A stretch of DNA of 55,036 nt from positions 1 to 55,036 of the forward strand of contig CAJSYQ010000025.1 in NCBI GenBank assembly GCA_910574015.1, in the 5' to 3' direction. This stretch comes from Eubacteriaceae bacterium (GTDB lineage Bacteria > Bacillota > Clostridia > Lachnospirales > Lachnospiraceae). Each line of letters opens with the position of its first letter. Position 1 is the first letter of the stretch. Shown here one piece after another: positions 25,928 through 35,211 of the stretch. The translations under genes and the position numbers were made by a program. The notes under the pieces were generated by a model, which saw only the letters and a list, made by a program, of their open reading frames with translations, was not told the origin of the DNA and made no database searches.

Positions 25928-27319
25928 TCAGAAAGACGAGGGTTTCTCCCCCCTGGGTCCTCCAGGACGTCCGCCCCCACCGCCAGGACCCTTTCCGCCC
26001 ATAATGCGGGGTTCCGTGCCAAAGGAGGACGATACTTTGTCCAATGTGATCTCCTCTGTCCGGTCCCCTGCCTTTATGGTATATTTCTTTCCCTTCTCAA
26101 GCTCAGGACTGCTAAATACGATAGATGCCGCCGGCCGTTTATTCACGTGGCGGTATAATTCCTTTCCTGTCTCATCCACAATGGATATCTCCGAATCTTC
26201 TGCAAAGGGACTGTCAAAGCCATACCGGAAAGAACGCTGGCCGGAATCTTCATCAAAGGTCTCTGCCATACCGGAACTCCCCACAGCCAGTACAACACCG
26301 CCCTCAATCCGGCATTTGCCTGCCGTATCCAGTGCGCCGTCACCGTCGGAAGAGGGCCCGTCCACAATGATCTCTCCGCCCTTCACGATCAGATTTCCGT
26401 TAGAATCAAGACCGTCACCCTGGGCGTCTACCATAAGCTTTCCGCCCGTAATAATAAGATTGGAAGTCTTTTCCTTATTTGTGCCGTCCTCTTTCCCCTC
26501 ATCTGCGGACTCATCCTCCTCCTGTCCGGGCCTGTCACCGCCAGGCCGGCCTCCGGGACCACCGCCGGAGCTTTCTGGTCCGCCATTGGCATTGATCCCA
26601 TCGTCACTGGCTGTAATAGCATGTTCTCCGTCCTCAATGGTAATCTGGTTTGCCTCCAGACCCTCATAGGATTCCGTCACATTAATACGTCCATCCAGAA
26701 CCTTTAATTCTTCGTTGGCATGTACACCGTCATCGCCGCATCGGATCGTAATGTCGCCGCCGCGGAATACCATATCATCATTGCAGTGAAAACCGTCACC
26801 AGATGCCGTCACATGATAGTTTCCCTTCTCCACGGTCAGGTCATCTCTTGAAAAGACAGCCGCCACCTGTGTATCCTTATCACTGCTGACCGATACACCC
26901 TCCCCTGCTGTAATGGTATTCACCGCATCCGATCCGGAGGTAAGTATTGTCTCTTTGGCATTTTCCACATGAATGGGGTGTTCCGTTTTATTAGATATCG
27001 AAACACCCTCCAGAGAAAGGGTAACTGTCTCCTTATCTCCCACTTTAACATAAATCTGCCCGTCTGTCAGTTGGCCGTCCAGATAATAGACGCCTCCCTT
27101 ATTGATCATTATTTTCTTTCGGTCCAGAGAGATTCCGGCACCCGAAGCCGTCGTGTTATCTTCTGACAGGTGAATCTGTGCGCGCCCGGCATTGACAGCT
27201 CCGGAAGAGCCGGAAGGAGCCGTTGTCTGGCGCCTGCCGTATATCATGCCAAAAACAGCGGCGCCGGCCACCAGTATAAGCAGGGCAGCAAGGGCAATAA
27301 TCTTTCCTTTCTTCTGCAT
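25928..27319 (-). CDS. Cthe_2159-type parallel beta-helix protein (DUF4353), membrane-anchored
   Basis: A 463-residue exported protein with an N-terminal membrane segment (about 7-27) and a repetitive Asp/Gly/Asn-rich body whose repeats (ITIRCGDDGVHAN, ITASDDGINAN and similar) form a right-handed beta helix. Family member Cthe_2159 binds acidic polysaccharide such as polygalacturonate and Ca2+. A low-complexity Gly/Pro/Asp/Glu segment (about 246-280) interrupts the helix and the C-terminus is a Gly-Pro-Arg-rich tail. AGGAGG precedes the ATG. It lies 10 bases downstream of the DUF4956 gene, the last of a three-gene operon with a VTC-domain protein. Confidence 0.8.
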   Translation of the reverse strand: MQKKGKIIALAALLILVAGAAVFGMIYGRRQTTAPSGSSGAVNAGRAQIHLSEDNTTASGAGISLDRKKIMINKGGVYYLDGQLTDGQIYVKVGDKETVTLSLEGVSISNKTEHPIHVENAKETILTSGSDAVNTITAGEGVSVSSDKDTQVAAVFSRDDLTVEKGNYHVTASGDGFHCNDDMVFRGGDITIRCGDDGVHANEELKVLDGRINVTESYEGLEANQITIEDGEHAITASDDGINANGGPESSGGGPGGRPGGDRPGQEEDESADEGKEDGTNKEKTSNLIITGGKLMVDAQGDGLDSNGNLIVKGGEIIVDGPSSDGDGALDTAGKCRIEGGVVLAVGSSGMAETFDEDSGQRSFRYGFDSPFAEDSEISIVDETGKELYRHVNKRPAASIVFSSPELEKGKKYTIKAGDRTEEITLDKVSSSFGTEPRIMGGKGPGGGGGRPGGPRGEKPSSF

Positions 27320-27329
27320 ATAAACCTCC

Positions 27330-27992
27330 TTATAATGTCATCATTTCGGAGAAATCATTGATAATGATATTCAGGTTGCCATTTCTGGCACGAAGCGCAT
27401 CTATAAATTCCTTCGGTATTTTTTTATCTGGAAACACGATCCGGTAGGACAATTCAAAAAGAGTTCCCATATTCGTCGTCCGGATCTGTTCCATCTCCGC
27501 CTTCACCGTATATTTCTGAAATACTTCATCGAATAGTTCATTGTAGTCAAAGTTTTCGGGAATGGTTATCCTAAGCTGTTTCTCCACCCGTGACGGAACT
27601 CCGAAATTCATCCATGTCAGAAGGATGGTCAGAAGGGATGCCAGTATAAAGAATATCACGGCAATACCTATGTATCCCATGCCAAGAGTAAAACCGATGA
27701 CCATATCGACAAAGATTGCTGATATCTCCCGGGCAGTTCCGGGAATGCTGCGGAAACGGACCAGAGTAAAGGTTCCCGCCACTGCGATTCCCGCACCAAT
27801 ATTTCCATTCACCATCATGATGACAATGGATACCGCCATGGGGAGCAGTGCCAGAGTCAGGGTAAAGCTCCTGCTGTGGTGCTGCCGGAAGGAAAAAACC
27901 AGAGCAGTCAGGATGCCCAGTGCAATGGCCGTGATCATGCAGACCAAAAGGGCGGGAAGTGTGATAGGCAGGGTAATAATACTATTTAACAT
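27330..27992 (-). CDS. DUF4956 membrane protein
   Basis: About 220 residues with four predicted membrane helices (about 9-32, 38-58, 60-80 and 100-130) and a cytoplasmic C-terminal domain of ferredoxin-like appearance. It contains the family segment GTFTLVRFRSIPGTAREISAIF. The start is the ATG at 27992 with AGAGAGGAC upstream. The longer frame reaching 28130 overlaps the VTC gene and adds nonhomologous residues. DUF4956 genes are commonly next to VTC-domain polyphosphate polymerases, suggesting a membrane complex, but the biochemical role is unknown. It overlaps the VTC gene by 7 bases. Confidence 0.85.
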   Translation of the reverse strand: MLNSIITLPITLPALLVCMITAIALGILTALVFSFRQHHSRSFTLTLALLPMAVSIVIMMVNGNIGAGIAVAGTFTLVRFRSIPGTAREISAIFVDMVIGFTLGMGYIGIAVIFFILASLLTILLTWMNFGVPSRVEKQLRITIPENFDYNELFDEVFQKYTVKAEMEQIRTTNMGTLFELSYRIVFPDKKIPKEFIDALRARNGNLNIIINDFSEMMTL

Positions 27993-28738
27993 ATGTTTGT
28001 CCTCTCTGTAGAATATAATTTTGCGCTGGCAGGAAATTGTCCCGCCGCAATATATCGCTGATAACAGGTACCATATTTGGAAAAGGATCCGGGATAGATC
28101 CGGCATGTGCTCAGCAGAGATACCATCCATAACGGTACTGAGGCCGGTGTCTTTACCTCCATGATAATGCGTTCCTCCGGCAAAATCGGCTGTCCCTCAT
28201 CCCCGGCACAGAGATCCAGCTTTTCCCCCCGCCAGCGGATATTCCTGTCAAAGGTAATCCTCAGCCCATTTTCCGGATCCAGTCTCTCTTCCATGGCTAT
28301 CCGTTCATAGGCAAGATACACCTTGGGAGAGAGCCGGTAACGTTGGAAAAAGCACTGCATCTCCGCCTGTATCTGTGGAGAGACCGTCAGGACACGGCCC
28401 TGTGTGATCATGGCCTGTAACTCGTCCCCTGGAGCGGCAATACGGCTTTTGTAAACAACGCCTTTAAATTTTTTCTTAATTTCCGCAAAAATATCATCCG
28501 ATCTGTCCGGCACTCCGTAGCTGCGCAGACGAAATTTCTCTTTATACACAGGTTTCTCTATGGACCACCGTATCAGATCATATCGATCTGTGTCGTAATA
28601 TATATTGCATATTGTGTGCAGGCCATACTGGTCTGTCTTCATGTACTGCTGCAGCAATGAAAAAATCTGTTCATACTGTGCCGGTGTAAGCACATATTTT
28701 TTTTCATACCGCTGAAAATTGAACTGGACTGCTGGCAT
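27986..28738 (-). CDS. VTC-domain protein, polyphosphate polymerase-like
   Basis: A 250-residue cytoplasmic protein matching the VTC catalytic tunnel domain, which in yeast Vtc4 makes polyphosphate from ATP. Basic tunnel-facing motifs are present: RYEKKYVL (10-17), KFRLRSYG, the EIKKKFKGVVYKSR stretch, YERIAM, RITFDRNIRWR, the EVKT acid and the SFSKYG lysine. All expected charge positions appear intact, so activity is plausible. A TATAAT box lies at 28785-28790 on the minus strand. It leads an operon with DUF4956 and the beta-helix protein. Confidence 0.85.
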   Translation of the reverse strand: MPAVQFNFQRYEKKYVLTPAQYEQIFSLLQQYMKTDQYGLHTICNIYYDTDRYDLIRWSIEKPVYKEKFRLRSYGVPDRSDDIFAEIKKKFKGVVYKSRIAAPGDELQAMITQGRVLTVSPQIQAEMQCFFQRYRLSPKVYLAYERIAMEERLDPENGLRITFDRNIRWRGEKLDLCAGDEGQPILPEERIIMEVKTPASVPLWMVSLLSTCRIYPGSFSKYGTCYQRYIAAGQFPASAKLYSTERTNIC

Positions 28739-28840
28739 TTCCCGCTCTCCTTTACTTCTTCTCTAAATCCCCGAGCTTGTATAAATTATAGGCAAAACTA
28801 ATGTATTTTCTGTGTACTTTTCTGGTTCAATTGCTAATTT

Positions 28841-30508
28841 TCAGGACATCACATGCAATTTTCTCGCCAGAAGATAGAGTCTGCGCCCCATAGGAAAATC
28901 AAGGAGCTCATCCTTTGTCAGCCCGCCCAGGATCAGAAATGCCATAAAATAAACAAAGACACCCATACCCACAGAGAACAGCGTACAGATCAGATTGGAA
29001 GAAACGAGCATGCCAAGCAGCCAGTAAACCAGGGCGATGGCAGTTCCCATCCACACTGACGCCGCAATGGGCGCCAGAAATGTTTTCGTCACCTCCTGAC
29101 GATACGACGGTACATAACGTTTGATGGCCATCAGGTTCAGGATATATACAACGATGGGAAATGTCACATTCCCAATGATCAGTGCATAAATTCCCACCTC
29201 TGTATATTTCAGCAGCAATGCCACCAGTGCCACATGGATCGCCAGGGATACTGCCGAATGGATTACCGGCAGACGCATTTTATCAATACTCTGCAGCGCC
29301 CCGCCTGTGACATTGGACAGCGCATAGAAAACAATAGCTGCGGCACCCGTCATCAGCATCCGTCCGCCAAATACATGACTGGGTACTCCCTGCACATACT
29401 CGCTGGAATCGAACAGCATTTTCACAATGGGGATTCCAAGAAGTGTGAGGCCCACCGCGCAGGGAATGGCAATGATCATATTGAACTTTATCCCGGAAGA
29501 AATATTTTTCTTCCACTGTTTCACATCTCCATTTGTGAAAGCTGCCACCGCACTTGGAATCATGGAAGAGGCCACTGCCGTAGAGATGGCGATGGGAACG
29601 CTGCACAAAAGGCGGTATTTGGAGCTGTATATCCCCACCAGGCGGCTCACCGTGTGCTCATCCACACCCCGGTCTCCGTATATGGCACCAAATACTTTAT
29701 AATCAATCAGACCGCTGATGTTATAGACGGTCTGGGATAGAACAATGGGAATAATGGTAATGATCAGTATCTGAAACAAATAAATACTGGAGTGTGCCCT
29801 TGGGTTGGGATCCCGCCGCTCCAGCTTCGCCTGGACCGGACGATAGATCCAGTAGACAAAAAGTACGATCAGAAGTGCTGAAGCCGCCCCCAGACAGGTA
29901 CCCAGCGTACCGCCTGCCGCTCCCCATGCCGCCTGCTGCAGGCTCTCAGCATTCCATTTCATAAATAGATAGCTGGCTCCTACACTGACAACGGCATTGA
30001 TCACCTGCTCCACAATTTGTGAAACAGCTGTGGGCATCATTGTCTTCTTACCCTGAAAGAACCCGCGGAACACACCGAGAAGAGCCACAATAAAGACAGT
30101 CGGAGCCAGAACGCGAAGCGGAATCTGGACACCTTCGTATTCCGGATATATATTTTTTTCAATAAATTCTGCCCCGAAAAGAAGCAAAAGACAGAAAATA
30201 CCCCCGGAGATTATGGCAAAGACCATTGCCACCCGGAAGGTCTTTCCGGTATTGCGGTGCTGACGCTTTGCCTGCTGGGCGGAAATTATTTTAGATAGAG
30301 CCAGCGGGAGGCTGTAGGAAGAGATGATCAGGATCACATCGTAGATCTCAAAAGCGACGGCATAGATTCCATTTCCTTTTTCTCCCAGTATATTTGACAT
30401 TGGAATACGGTAAACCATGCCGATAAAACGAACAAGAAGAGATGCAAATGCAAGTACTCCGCCCTGTTTCAGATAATCGGCCCGTCTTTTCTCGTTGTTC
30501 GTACTCAA
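28841..30508 (-). CDS. Polysaccharide flippase of the MVF/SpoVB family
   Basis: A 555-residue integral membrane protein with about 14 helices. The N-terminus (QGGVLAFASLLVRFIGMVYRIPMSNILGEKG) is typical of the SpoVB/YabM/MurJ branch of the MOP flippases, which move lipid-linked precursors across the membrane. It could serve spore cortex, peptidoglycan or exopolysaccharide synthesis. The start is TTG at 30508 after AAAGGATG. It follows the YerB-like gene by 7 bases. Confidence 0.9.
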   Translation of the reverse strand: MSTNNEKRRADYLKQGGVLAFASLLVRFIGMVYRIPMSNILGEKGNGIYAVAFEIYDVILIISSYSLPLALSKIISAQQAKRQHRNTGKTFRVAMVFAIISGGIFCLLLLFGAEFIEKNIYPEYEGVQIPLRVLAPTVFIVALLGVFRGFFQGKKTMMPTAVSQIVEQVINAVVSVGASYLFMKWNAESLQQAAWGAAGGTLGTCLGAASALLIVLFVYWIYRPVQAKLERRDPNPRAHSSIYLFQILIITIIPIVLSQTVYNISGLIDYKVFGAIYGDRGVDEHTVSRLVGIYSSKYRLLCSVPIAISTAVASSMIPSAVAAFTNGDVKQWKKNISSGIKFNMIIAIPCAVGLTLLGIPIVKMLFDSSEYVQGVPSHVFGGRMLMTGAAAIVFYALSNVTGGALQSIDKMRLPVIHSAVSLAIHVALVALLLKYTEVGIYALIIGNVTFPIVVYILNLMAIKRYVPSYRQEVTKTFLAPIAASVWMGTAIALVYWLLGMLVSSNLICTLFSVGMGVFVYFMAFLILGGLTKDELLDFPMGRRLYLLARKLHVMS

Positions 30509-30515
30509 TGGAGCT

Positions 30516-31634
30516 TCATCCTTTCACTTGAATCAATTTTTTGCGGCTTTGGGGATAAACAGCTATGTAAGTCTTTCCTGGATTTATTGCCAGCACGTTC
30601 CCGGAAGAATCCCGATACTCCATAGTATTACCCTTCTCTCTGCGCTCCCAGGTTATGGCTGTCTGCTTTCCGTCTGTAAAATAGTAGCCCTTGCCGGAAT
30701 TGTTTGTCAGCTTCATAGTCTGATAGCCATTCCGGTCAATGTTTGATTCATCGACGAGCTGGATGATAACATTTTTAAAGGACAGCTGCTTCTTATAATA
30801 CTGATCCATATGCTTCTGTCCGTATTCATATTTTAAATATTTCTTATTCTTAGAATCGTATTTCATCCGGCAGGTGGAATAATTGGAAAAGGGAATGGTA
30901 ATATTCTTCGCCTTTTTATCGGATGCTGGTTCTGTATCCTGTTCATAAAAAGAAAAATGTGCTGCCCGGGTTCCCTTCTTCTTCAGAGAATACCCCAGCT
31001 TCTTTGCCCCTTTGCGGAGCATGGAACCAGATGTAAACACATTGTGAGGTGCCACCAATGTATTCGTCCTGGCATAAGCCACCGGACCGATCCCAGAAAG
31101 ACCGCTGACATTCTCTGTCTTCAGCTTCTTCATCTTGGATACCGCATATTTAGTATGTCCAAAATGACAAAAAACGGCGTCCCACTCAGCGGCAAACTGC
31201 ACATAATAATGTCTGGCACTCCGGACGGAACCGATTTTCTTCACTCCGGACACATCCTGATAAACTGCCATCATCCTTGTAATTCCGCCCTCTGCCAAAG
31301 CTTCATACACAATATCAGCCTTTGAGGTCCCCATCTGATTCTTAAAGGCATATTCAATATTATTGATCATAACGGCAAAGGCCCGCTGGTTTTCTATCTT
31401 TTCATCAATCCACTGACCGGTCATCGTGCTCCTCACCTGACCCAGATGCGGATCCTTTGTCGGGACCGGAGCCGGTGTCTCCACTGCCTCCGCAGCCGGA
31501 GCCGATGCATTTTTCTCTGTGGTTTCCTTTCCGTTGTCCTGTTGACGGTAGACGAGATATCCGCCGAAGGCAAACATAACAACGACTGCTGTCGCCAGTA
31601 CTCCATAAATAATCTGTCTCTGTTTCTGTGTCAT
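30516..31634 (-). CDS. DUF3048 (YerB-like) exported protein
   Basis: A 372-residue protein with an N-terminal membrane segment (about 8-28), a Pro/Ala/Thr linker and the DUF3048 domain (from about 60), with the typical ADIVYEALAEGGITRMMAVYQ, GSVRSARHYY and HNVFTSG segments and a C-terminal part with TAITWER. B. subtilis YerB is a lipoprotein. Here no lipobox Cys is seen, so anchoring is by the helix. The function of the family is unknown. GGGAGG precedes the ATG. It lies between ybeY and the flippase. Confidence 0.85.
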   Translation of the reverse strand: MTQKQRQIIYGVLATAVVVMFAFGGYLVYRQQDNGKETTEKNASAPAAEAVETPAPVPTKDPHLGQVRSTMTGQWIDEKIENQRAFAVMINNIEYAFKNQMGTSKADIVYEALAEGGITRMMAVYQDVSGVKKIGSVRSARHYYVQFAAEWDAVFCHFGHTKYAVSKMKKLKTENVSGLSGIGPVAYARTNTLVAPHNVFTSGSMLRKGAKKLGYSLKKKGTRAAHFSFYEQDTEPASDKKAKNITIPFSNYSTCRMKYDSKNKKYLKYEYGQKHMDQYYKKQLSFKNVIIQLVDESNIDRNGYQTMKLTNNSGKGYYFTDGKQTAITWERREKGNTMEYRDSSGNVLAINPGKTYIAVYPQSRKKLIQVKG

Positions 31635-31656
31635 CCTATCCTCCCAAATGTCTTCT

Positions 31657-32154
31657 CTAACGATATATTTGTAACAGTTCCAGGATGTTCCTCTGTTTTT
31701 CCTCCATCACGGTCCGCTCCTCTTCCCCTATGTGATCATGTCCAAAGAGATGGAGCATGCTGTGTACCACAAGAAAGGAAAATTCCCTCTGCTCCGAATG
31801 TCCGTATTCCTCTGCCTGTTCATGGATCACCTGGGCGCACAGAACGATATCTCCCAGTATGAGTTCACCAGTATCCGGCGAAACCGTCAGGGAACTCAGA
31901 AAGGCTTCCCCCTCAAAGTCCTCTGGACTGTTATATTCCATCATAGGAAAACTGAGAACATCCGTGGGGCGGTCCACTCCCCTGAACTGTTGGTTCAACT
32001 CATGTATGGACTCCTTGGTCACAATAGACACACTTACCTCCGGCTCATAGGGACACTTCACATAGTCCGACACAAAGGATATCAGCTTGTCCAGCTGTTC
32101 CTTAACCGGAAAATGAAATGCATAGCCGCTTTCGTCCTCCACATAAACTGTCAT
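31657..32154 (-). CDS. ybeY: Endoribonuclease YbeY
   Basis: A 165-residue metalloenzyme needed for 16S rRNA 3' maturation and ribosome quality control. The zinc-binding HSMLHLFGHDH motif (about 130-140) and NQQFRGVDRPTDVLSFPM block are complete. It overlaps phoH by 4 bases, the standard phoH-ybeY pair. Confidence 0.96.
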   Translation of the reverse strand: MTVYVEDESGYAFHFPVKEQLDKLISFVSDYVKCPYEPEVSVSIVTKESIHELNQQFRGVDRPTDVLSFPMMEYNSPEDFEGEAFLSSLTVSPDTGELILGDIVLCAQVIHEQAEEYGHSEQREFSFLVVHSMLHLFGHDHIGEEERTVMEEKQRNILELLQIYR

Positions 32155-33212
32155 AAATTTCCTTTCCTGTTCCGGCCCCTCCCGCCGGTTCTCCTGTTAT
32201 CGATCCTCTGACTGCCTGTCCTCTTCTCCGGCTGCCTGCGCGACTCCCTGTATTTCTCTCTGGCGTCAAATTTCTCATAGGCGTGGACGATCTTCTGCAC
32301 CAGTGGGTGACGGACCACATCCTTATTGGTCAGGCAGCTGAAACCAATTTCCTCCACATCCTTCAATACCAACGCCGCCTGCTCCAAACCGGACTGAGTG
32401 CTGAACGGCAGATCCTTCTGTGAAAGGTCCCCTGTGATCACCACCTTGGATCCAAAACCGATCCGTGTCAGAAACATCTTCATCTGAGCCGGCGTCGTAT
32501 TCTGTGCCTCGTCCAGGATGATAAAAGCATTGTCCAGCGTACGGCCCCTCATATAAGCCAGCGGCGCCACCTCGATCAGCCCCTTTTCCGAGTTTTTCAC
32601 AAAGGCTTCTGCCCCCATAATCTGATACAGGGCATCGTAGAGCGGACGCAGATAGGGATCCACCTTGCTCTGGAGATCCCCAGGCAGAAATCCCAGATTC
32701 TCCCCTGCCTCAATTGCGGGACGGGTGAGAATGATCTTGCCCACATCATCATTTCTAAATGCCTGGATGGCCATGGCCATGGCAAGATACGTCTTACCAG
32801 TCCCTGCAGGACCGATACCGAACACCATCATCCTATCCCTGATCTGTTCCACATATTTCTGCTGTCCCAGCGTCTTTGGCTTGATGGGCTTCCCCTGAAC
32901 AGTAAACCCGATGAGTTCCTTGTCGATCTCCGCCAAAGAAATGTTCATATGATCCCGCTCCAATGATAAAAGATAATCTACATTCTGCTCGGTAATCGTA
33001 TTGCCGCGTTTGGACAGAGCGATAAGTTCCCCAAAAACATGCTCTGCCTGCCGGATGCGCTCCATTTCTCCCTGCAGCTTCACAGCACCGTCCCGCGGGA
33101 TCACACTGACCTGCAATTCCTTTTCTATCTTCTTCACAAAACAGTCCAGGCCACCAAATATGTTTTGTTCATGTTCAATTGGTATGTCAAGGACAATCTC
33201 CCGATTTTCCAT
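32151..33212 (-). CDS. PhoH-family ATPase
   Basis: A 353-residue protein with an N-terminal KH-like region and a PhoH ATPase domain with Walker A GPAGTGKT (about 137-144) and Walker B FIILDEAQN. PhoH proteins are thought to act in RNA metabolism with YbeY. The C-terminal about 35 residues are Arg/Gly-rich and probably disordered. GGAGG precedes the ATG. It follows yqfD by only 4 bases. Confidence 0.94.
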   Translation of the reverse strand: MENREIVLDIPIEHEQNIFGGLDCFVKKIEKELQVSVIPRDGAVKLQGEMERIRQAEHVFGELIALSKRGNTITEQNVDYLLSLERDHMNISLAEIDKELIGFTVQGKPIKPKTLGQQKYVEQIRDRMMVFGIGPAGTGKTYLAMAMAIQAFRNDDVGKIILTRPAIEAGENLGFLPGDLQSKVDPYLRPLYDALYQIMGAEAFVKNSEKGLIEVAPLAYMRGRTLDNAFIILDEAQNTTPAQMKMFLTRIGFGSKVVITGDLSQKDLPFSTQSGLEQAALVLKDVEEIGFSCLTNKDVVRHPLVQKIVHAYEKFDAREKYRESRRQPEKRTGSQRIDNRRTGGRGRNRKGNL

Positions 33213-33216
33213 TCTG

Positions 33217-34452
33217 TCATTCCTCCGTTTTCGATGGCGGCTCCGGCCGATTCACCCTGGCCTCATCCTCTGTCACCGCTCTGGATGACATTTTGCGGCA
33301 GAGAAAACTGATCTCCCCCTGCAGGATCCATGTTTTCACATCCTGCTGTTTCATCACCGCTGTATGTGAAGACAATTCCATCCCTTCCTCTGTCAGCTTT
33401 TCCATCCTGCGCTGGTACTTGCGCATCCCCTCTTTTTTTAACTCATCCGCTGTATACACAGCATCCACCATCTTATATTTTCTGTATTCCTTTTTCTCCG
33501 CATACACCGACACCGGAAGCGGATGAATGATTCTATCCGCACATATTTCAGTAATTATATCATATTCACCCGAATTATCCAACCGTTTAAAGGGATTTTT
33601 TAGGGAAATCCTCTGATCCTGCCATTGAAACACCCATTGGGTCACACTATTTCCTGTATACACCTTCTTTTTGTAGTGGGTTTCCACCGGCTCCGAAAAG
33701 CTCTGCCGGACAAGGATGCTGATGTCTCCCTTTGCCGCAACTGTCATATATTCTGTAATTTGGTCGCTGTCATCCGTAACCGGTATAACACCGCTGATCA
33801 GAATATCCCCTTTCTTTACCTTCTGTCCCCGCTTAACCTTTGCCGTCCCCCGGCTCACCGATATATCCTGTATCGTGCCGTCATACGGCGCCGTCAGATG
33901 ACATGGTGTCCCCGTCTTCTCATGCTCCACACTCTCCTTCCCTTCCTTAATGGAAATCTTCAGCACACTTCCAATCTCCTCTGCTGAAACCCAACTGATC
34001 TCAGGATGAATCTCCCGCAGCCGCTTTTCAATGGCATCGCAGTCCAGACGGCTCCGTTTCATCCCCGGATAGACATCCATCCCCTCCACATCTGCCGACA
34101 AGGTCTCCCGGGAAAAGCTTCGCTGCCCGCTATATGTGATTTCCCACAAATAAGAGGATAGGACCATAAGCGCTGTCAAAAAAAAGAGAAAGCCGGAATA
34201 AAATGTCCAGTTTCTCCACATCTTCTGTATCTGAAATGGCAGCCCCTTTTTTTTCACCAAATGTGGATGCACGGATGTTCTGGCGCAGAGAGGAACCAGA
34301 TGGACAAAATCCTTTGCGTACATGCACATATGTATCTTTTCTGCCCGCTGCAGTTTCCAAATATAGATGCCGTGATGCCGGCACATATTGAGAAATCGTT
34401 CCAGCGACCCTCCGCATACCTGACATTCGATATATCCCTTCAGCCATTTCAA
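33217..34452 (-). CDS. yqfD: Sporulation protein YqfD
   Basis: A 411-residue membrane protein of the YqfD/SpoIV-associated family, expressed in the mother cell in B. subtilis and needed for efficient sporulation. It has a cytosolic N-terminal domain (GYIECQVCGGSLERFLNMC), one membrane helix (about 90-112) and a large extracytoplasmic beta-rich domain, then a basic-acidic tail. The start is TTG at 34452, 7 bases after GGAGG. It lies 16 bases after yqfC. Confidence 0.93.
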   Translation of the reverse strand: MKWLKGYIECQVCGGSLERFLNMCRHHGIYIWKLQRAEKIHMCMYAKDFVHLVPLCARTSVHPHLVKKKGLPFQIQKMWRNWTFYSGFLFFLTALMVLSSYLWEITYSGQRSFSRETLSADVEGMDVYPGMKRSRLDCDAIEKRLREIHPEISWVSAEEIGSVLKISIKEGKESVEHEKTGTPCHLTAPYDGTIQDISVSRGTAKVKRGQKVKKGDILISGVIPVTDDSDQITEYMTVAAKGDISILVRQSFSEPVETHYKKKVYTGNSVTQWVFQWQDQRISLKNPFKRLDNSGEYDIITEICADRIIHPLPVSVYAEKKEYRKYKMVDAVYTADELKKEGMRKYQRRMEKLTEEGMELSSHTAVMKQQDVKTWILQGEISFLCRKMSSRAVTEDEARVNRPEPPSKTEE

Positions 34453-34468
34453 GCAAACCCCTCCTTCA

Positions 34469-34726
34469 CTATATTGGAATCACCTGTACACTCTGGATAT
34501 TTCCCAGGATCTTACAATCGTCCTGTGTAAAGCGATCTATGGTCAGATCCACTCCTTCGATCAGCAGCTTTACATGCTTTCCCTGCAGTTTTACGAGAGA
34601 GGGGGAATACTCTATTATGGATTTATAATTTTCCACCAGTGCACTCTGGTTTCCATACATACTGACGATGGTGGACCCTTCCAGTATATCTGGAGCAAGA
34701 TCTAATTTTTCCGATATTTTCTTCAT
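34469..34726 (-). CDS. yqfC: Sporulation protein YqfC
   Basis: A protein of about 85 residues matching YqfC (KISEKLDLAPDILEGSTIVSMYGN), a small beta-rich sporulation protein always paired with YqfD. I start it at the ATG at 34726. The frame can be extended to a TTG at 34756, but that has no ribosome binding site and adds residues foreign to the family. Confidence 0.9.
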   Translation of the reverse strand: MKKISEKLDLAPDILEGSTIVSMYGNQSALVENYKSIIEYSPSLVKLQGKHVKLLIEGVDLTIDRFTQDDCKILGNIQSVQVIPI

Positions 34727-34830
34727 CACAAACCCCAACCAGTGCTTTCTATACAATATATGCAGTTTTGTGAATACGGTTCACCCTAGACGGTGCTGCC
34801 AGCGGATGACAATTGCCGCTGTGCATAAAC

Positions 34831-34873
34831 GAAAGGAACCTGTTTTCATAATATATGAAAACAGGTTCCTTTC
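34831..34873 (-). terminator. Terminator of rpsU
   Basis: A perfect 19-bp stem: GAAAGGAACCTGTTTTCAT (34831-34849) with its complement (34855-34873), loop of 5 bases. On the minus strand it lies 9 bases after the rpsU stop codon. The T-run is partly inside the stem and continues as TTTCGTTT. Confidence 0.85.
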
Positions 34874-34882
34874 TATGTGCTA

Positions 34883-35059
34883 TTATTTGAATTTTCTTTT
34901 ACGAGCCGCTTCAGACTTTTTCTTACGTCTTACGCTTGGTTTTTCATAATGCTCTCTCTTACGAATCTCCTGCTGGATTCCAGCCTTTGCGCAATTTCTC
35001 TTGAAACGACGCAATGCGCTGTCCAATGATTCGTTTTCTTTAACTGTTACACTAGACAT
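34883..35059 (-). CDS. rpsU: 30S ribosomal protein S21
   Basis: A 58-residue ribosomal protein, [20 protein letters not shown] at the start and a Lys/Arg-rich end ([15 protein letters not shown]), matching S21 in full length. S21 sits on the 30S platform near the anti-Shine-Dalgarno and helps initiation. It has its own near-consensus promoter and a strong terminator. It leads the yqfC-yqfD-phoH-ybeY group, a conserved Firmicutes order. Confidence 0.98.
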   Translation of the reverse strand: MSSVTVKENESLDSALRRFKRNCAKAGIQQEIRKREHYEKPSVRRKKKSEAARKRKFK

Positions 35060-35138
35060 TGTATCACACCTAACCTCCCTCCAGTTGTAAATTGTGCTTC
35101 TAATACAACTGATTGGGTATTTTTTCGCACTAACATAA

Positions 35139-35166
35139 ATTATACCATATTATTTCCATTCGTCAA
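35139..35166 (-). promoter_or_regulatory. Sigma-A promoter of rpsU
   Basis: On the minus strand TTGACG (35166-35161), a 16-base spacer and a perfect TATAAT (35144-35139), about 80 bases before the ATG. The leader holds GGAGGGAGGTTAGG before the start. Confidence 0.8.
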
Positions 35167-35211
35167 CTGCTTTTTTGAAAAAGTTTATTTAAGTTTGTTG
35201 CCCACTTCCAC

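Noticed and set aside
26500-26600. Repetitive GC-rich stretch
   Set aside because: It encodes the Gly/Pro/Asp/Glu linker of the beta-helix protein and is not an independent repeat element or CRISPR.
25842-26669. Plus-strand Pro/Ser-rich open frame of 275 codons
   Set aside because: It is antisense to the Gly/Asp-rich beta-helix gene. The composition is the complement of that low-complexity sequence.
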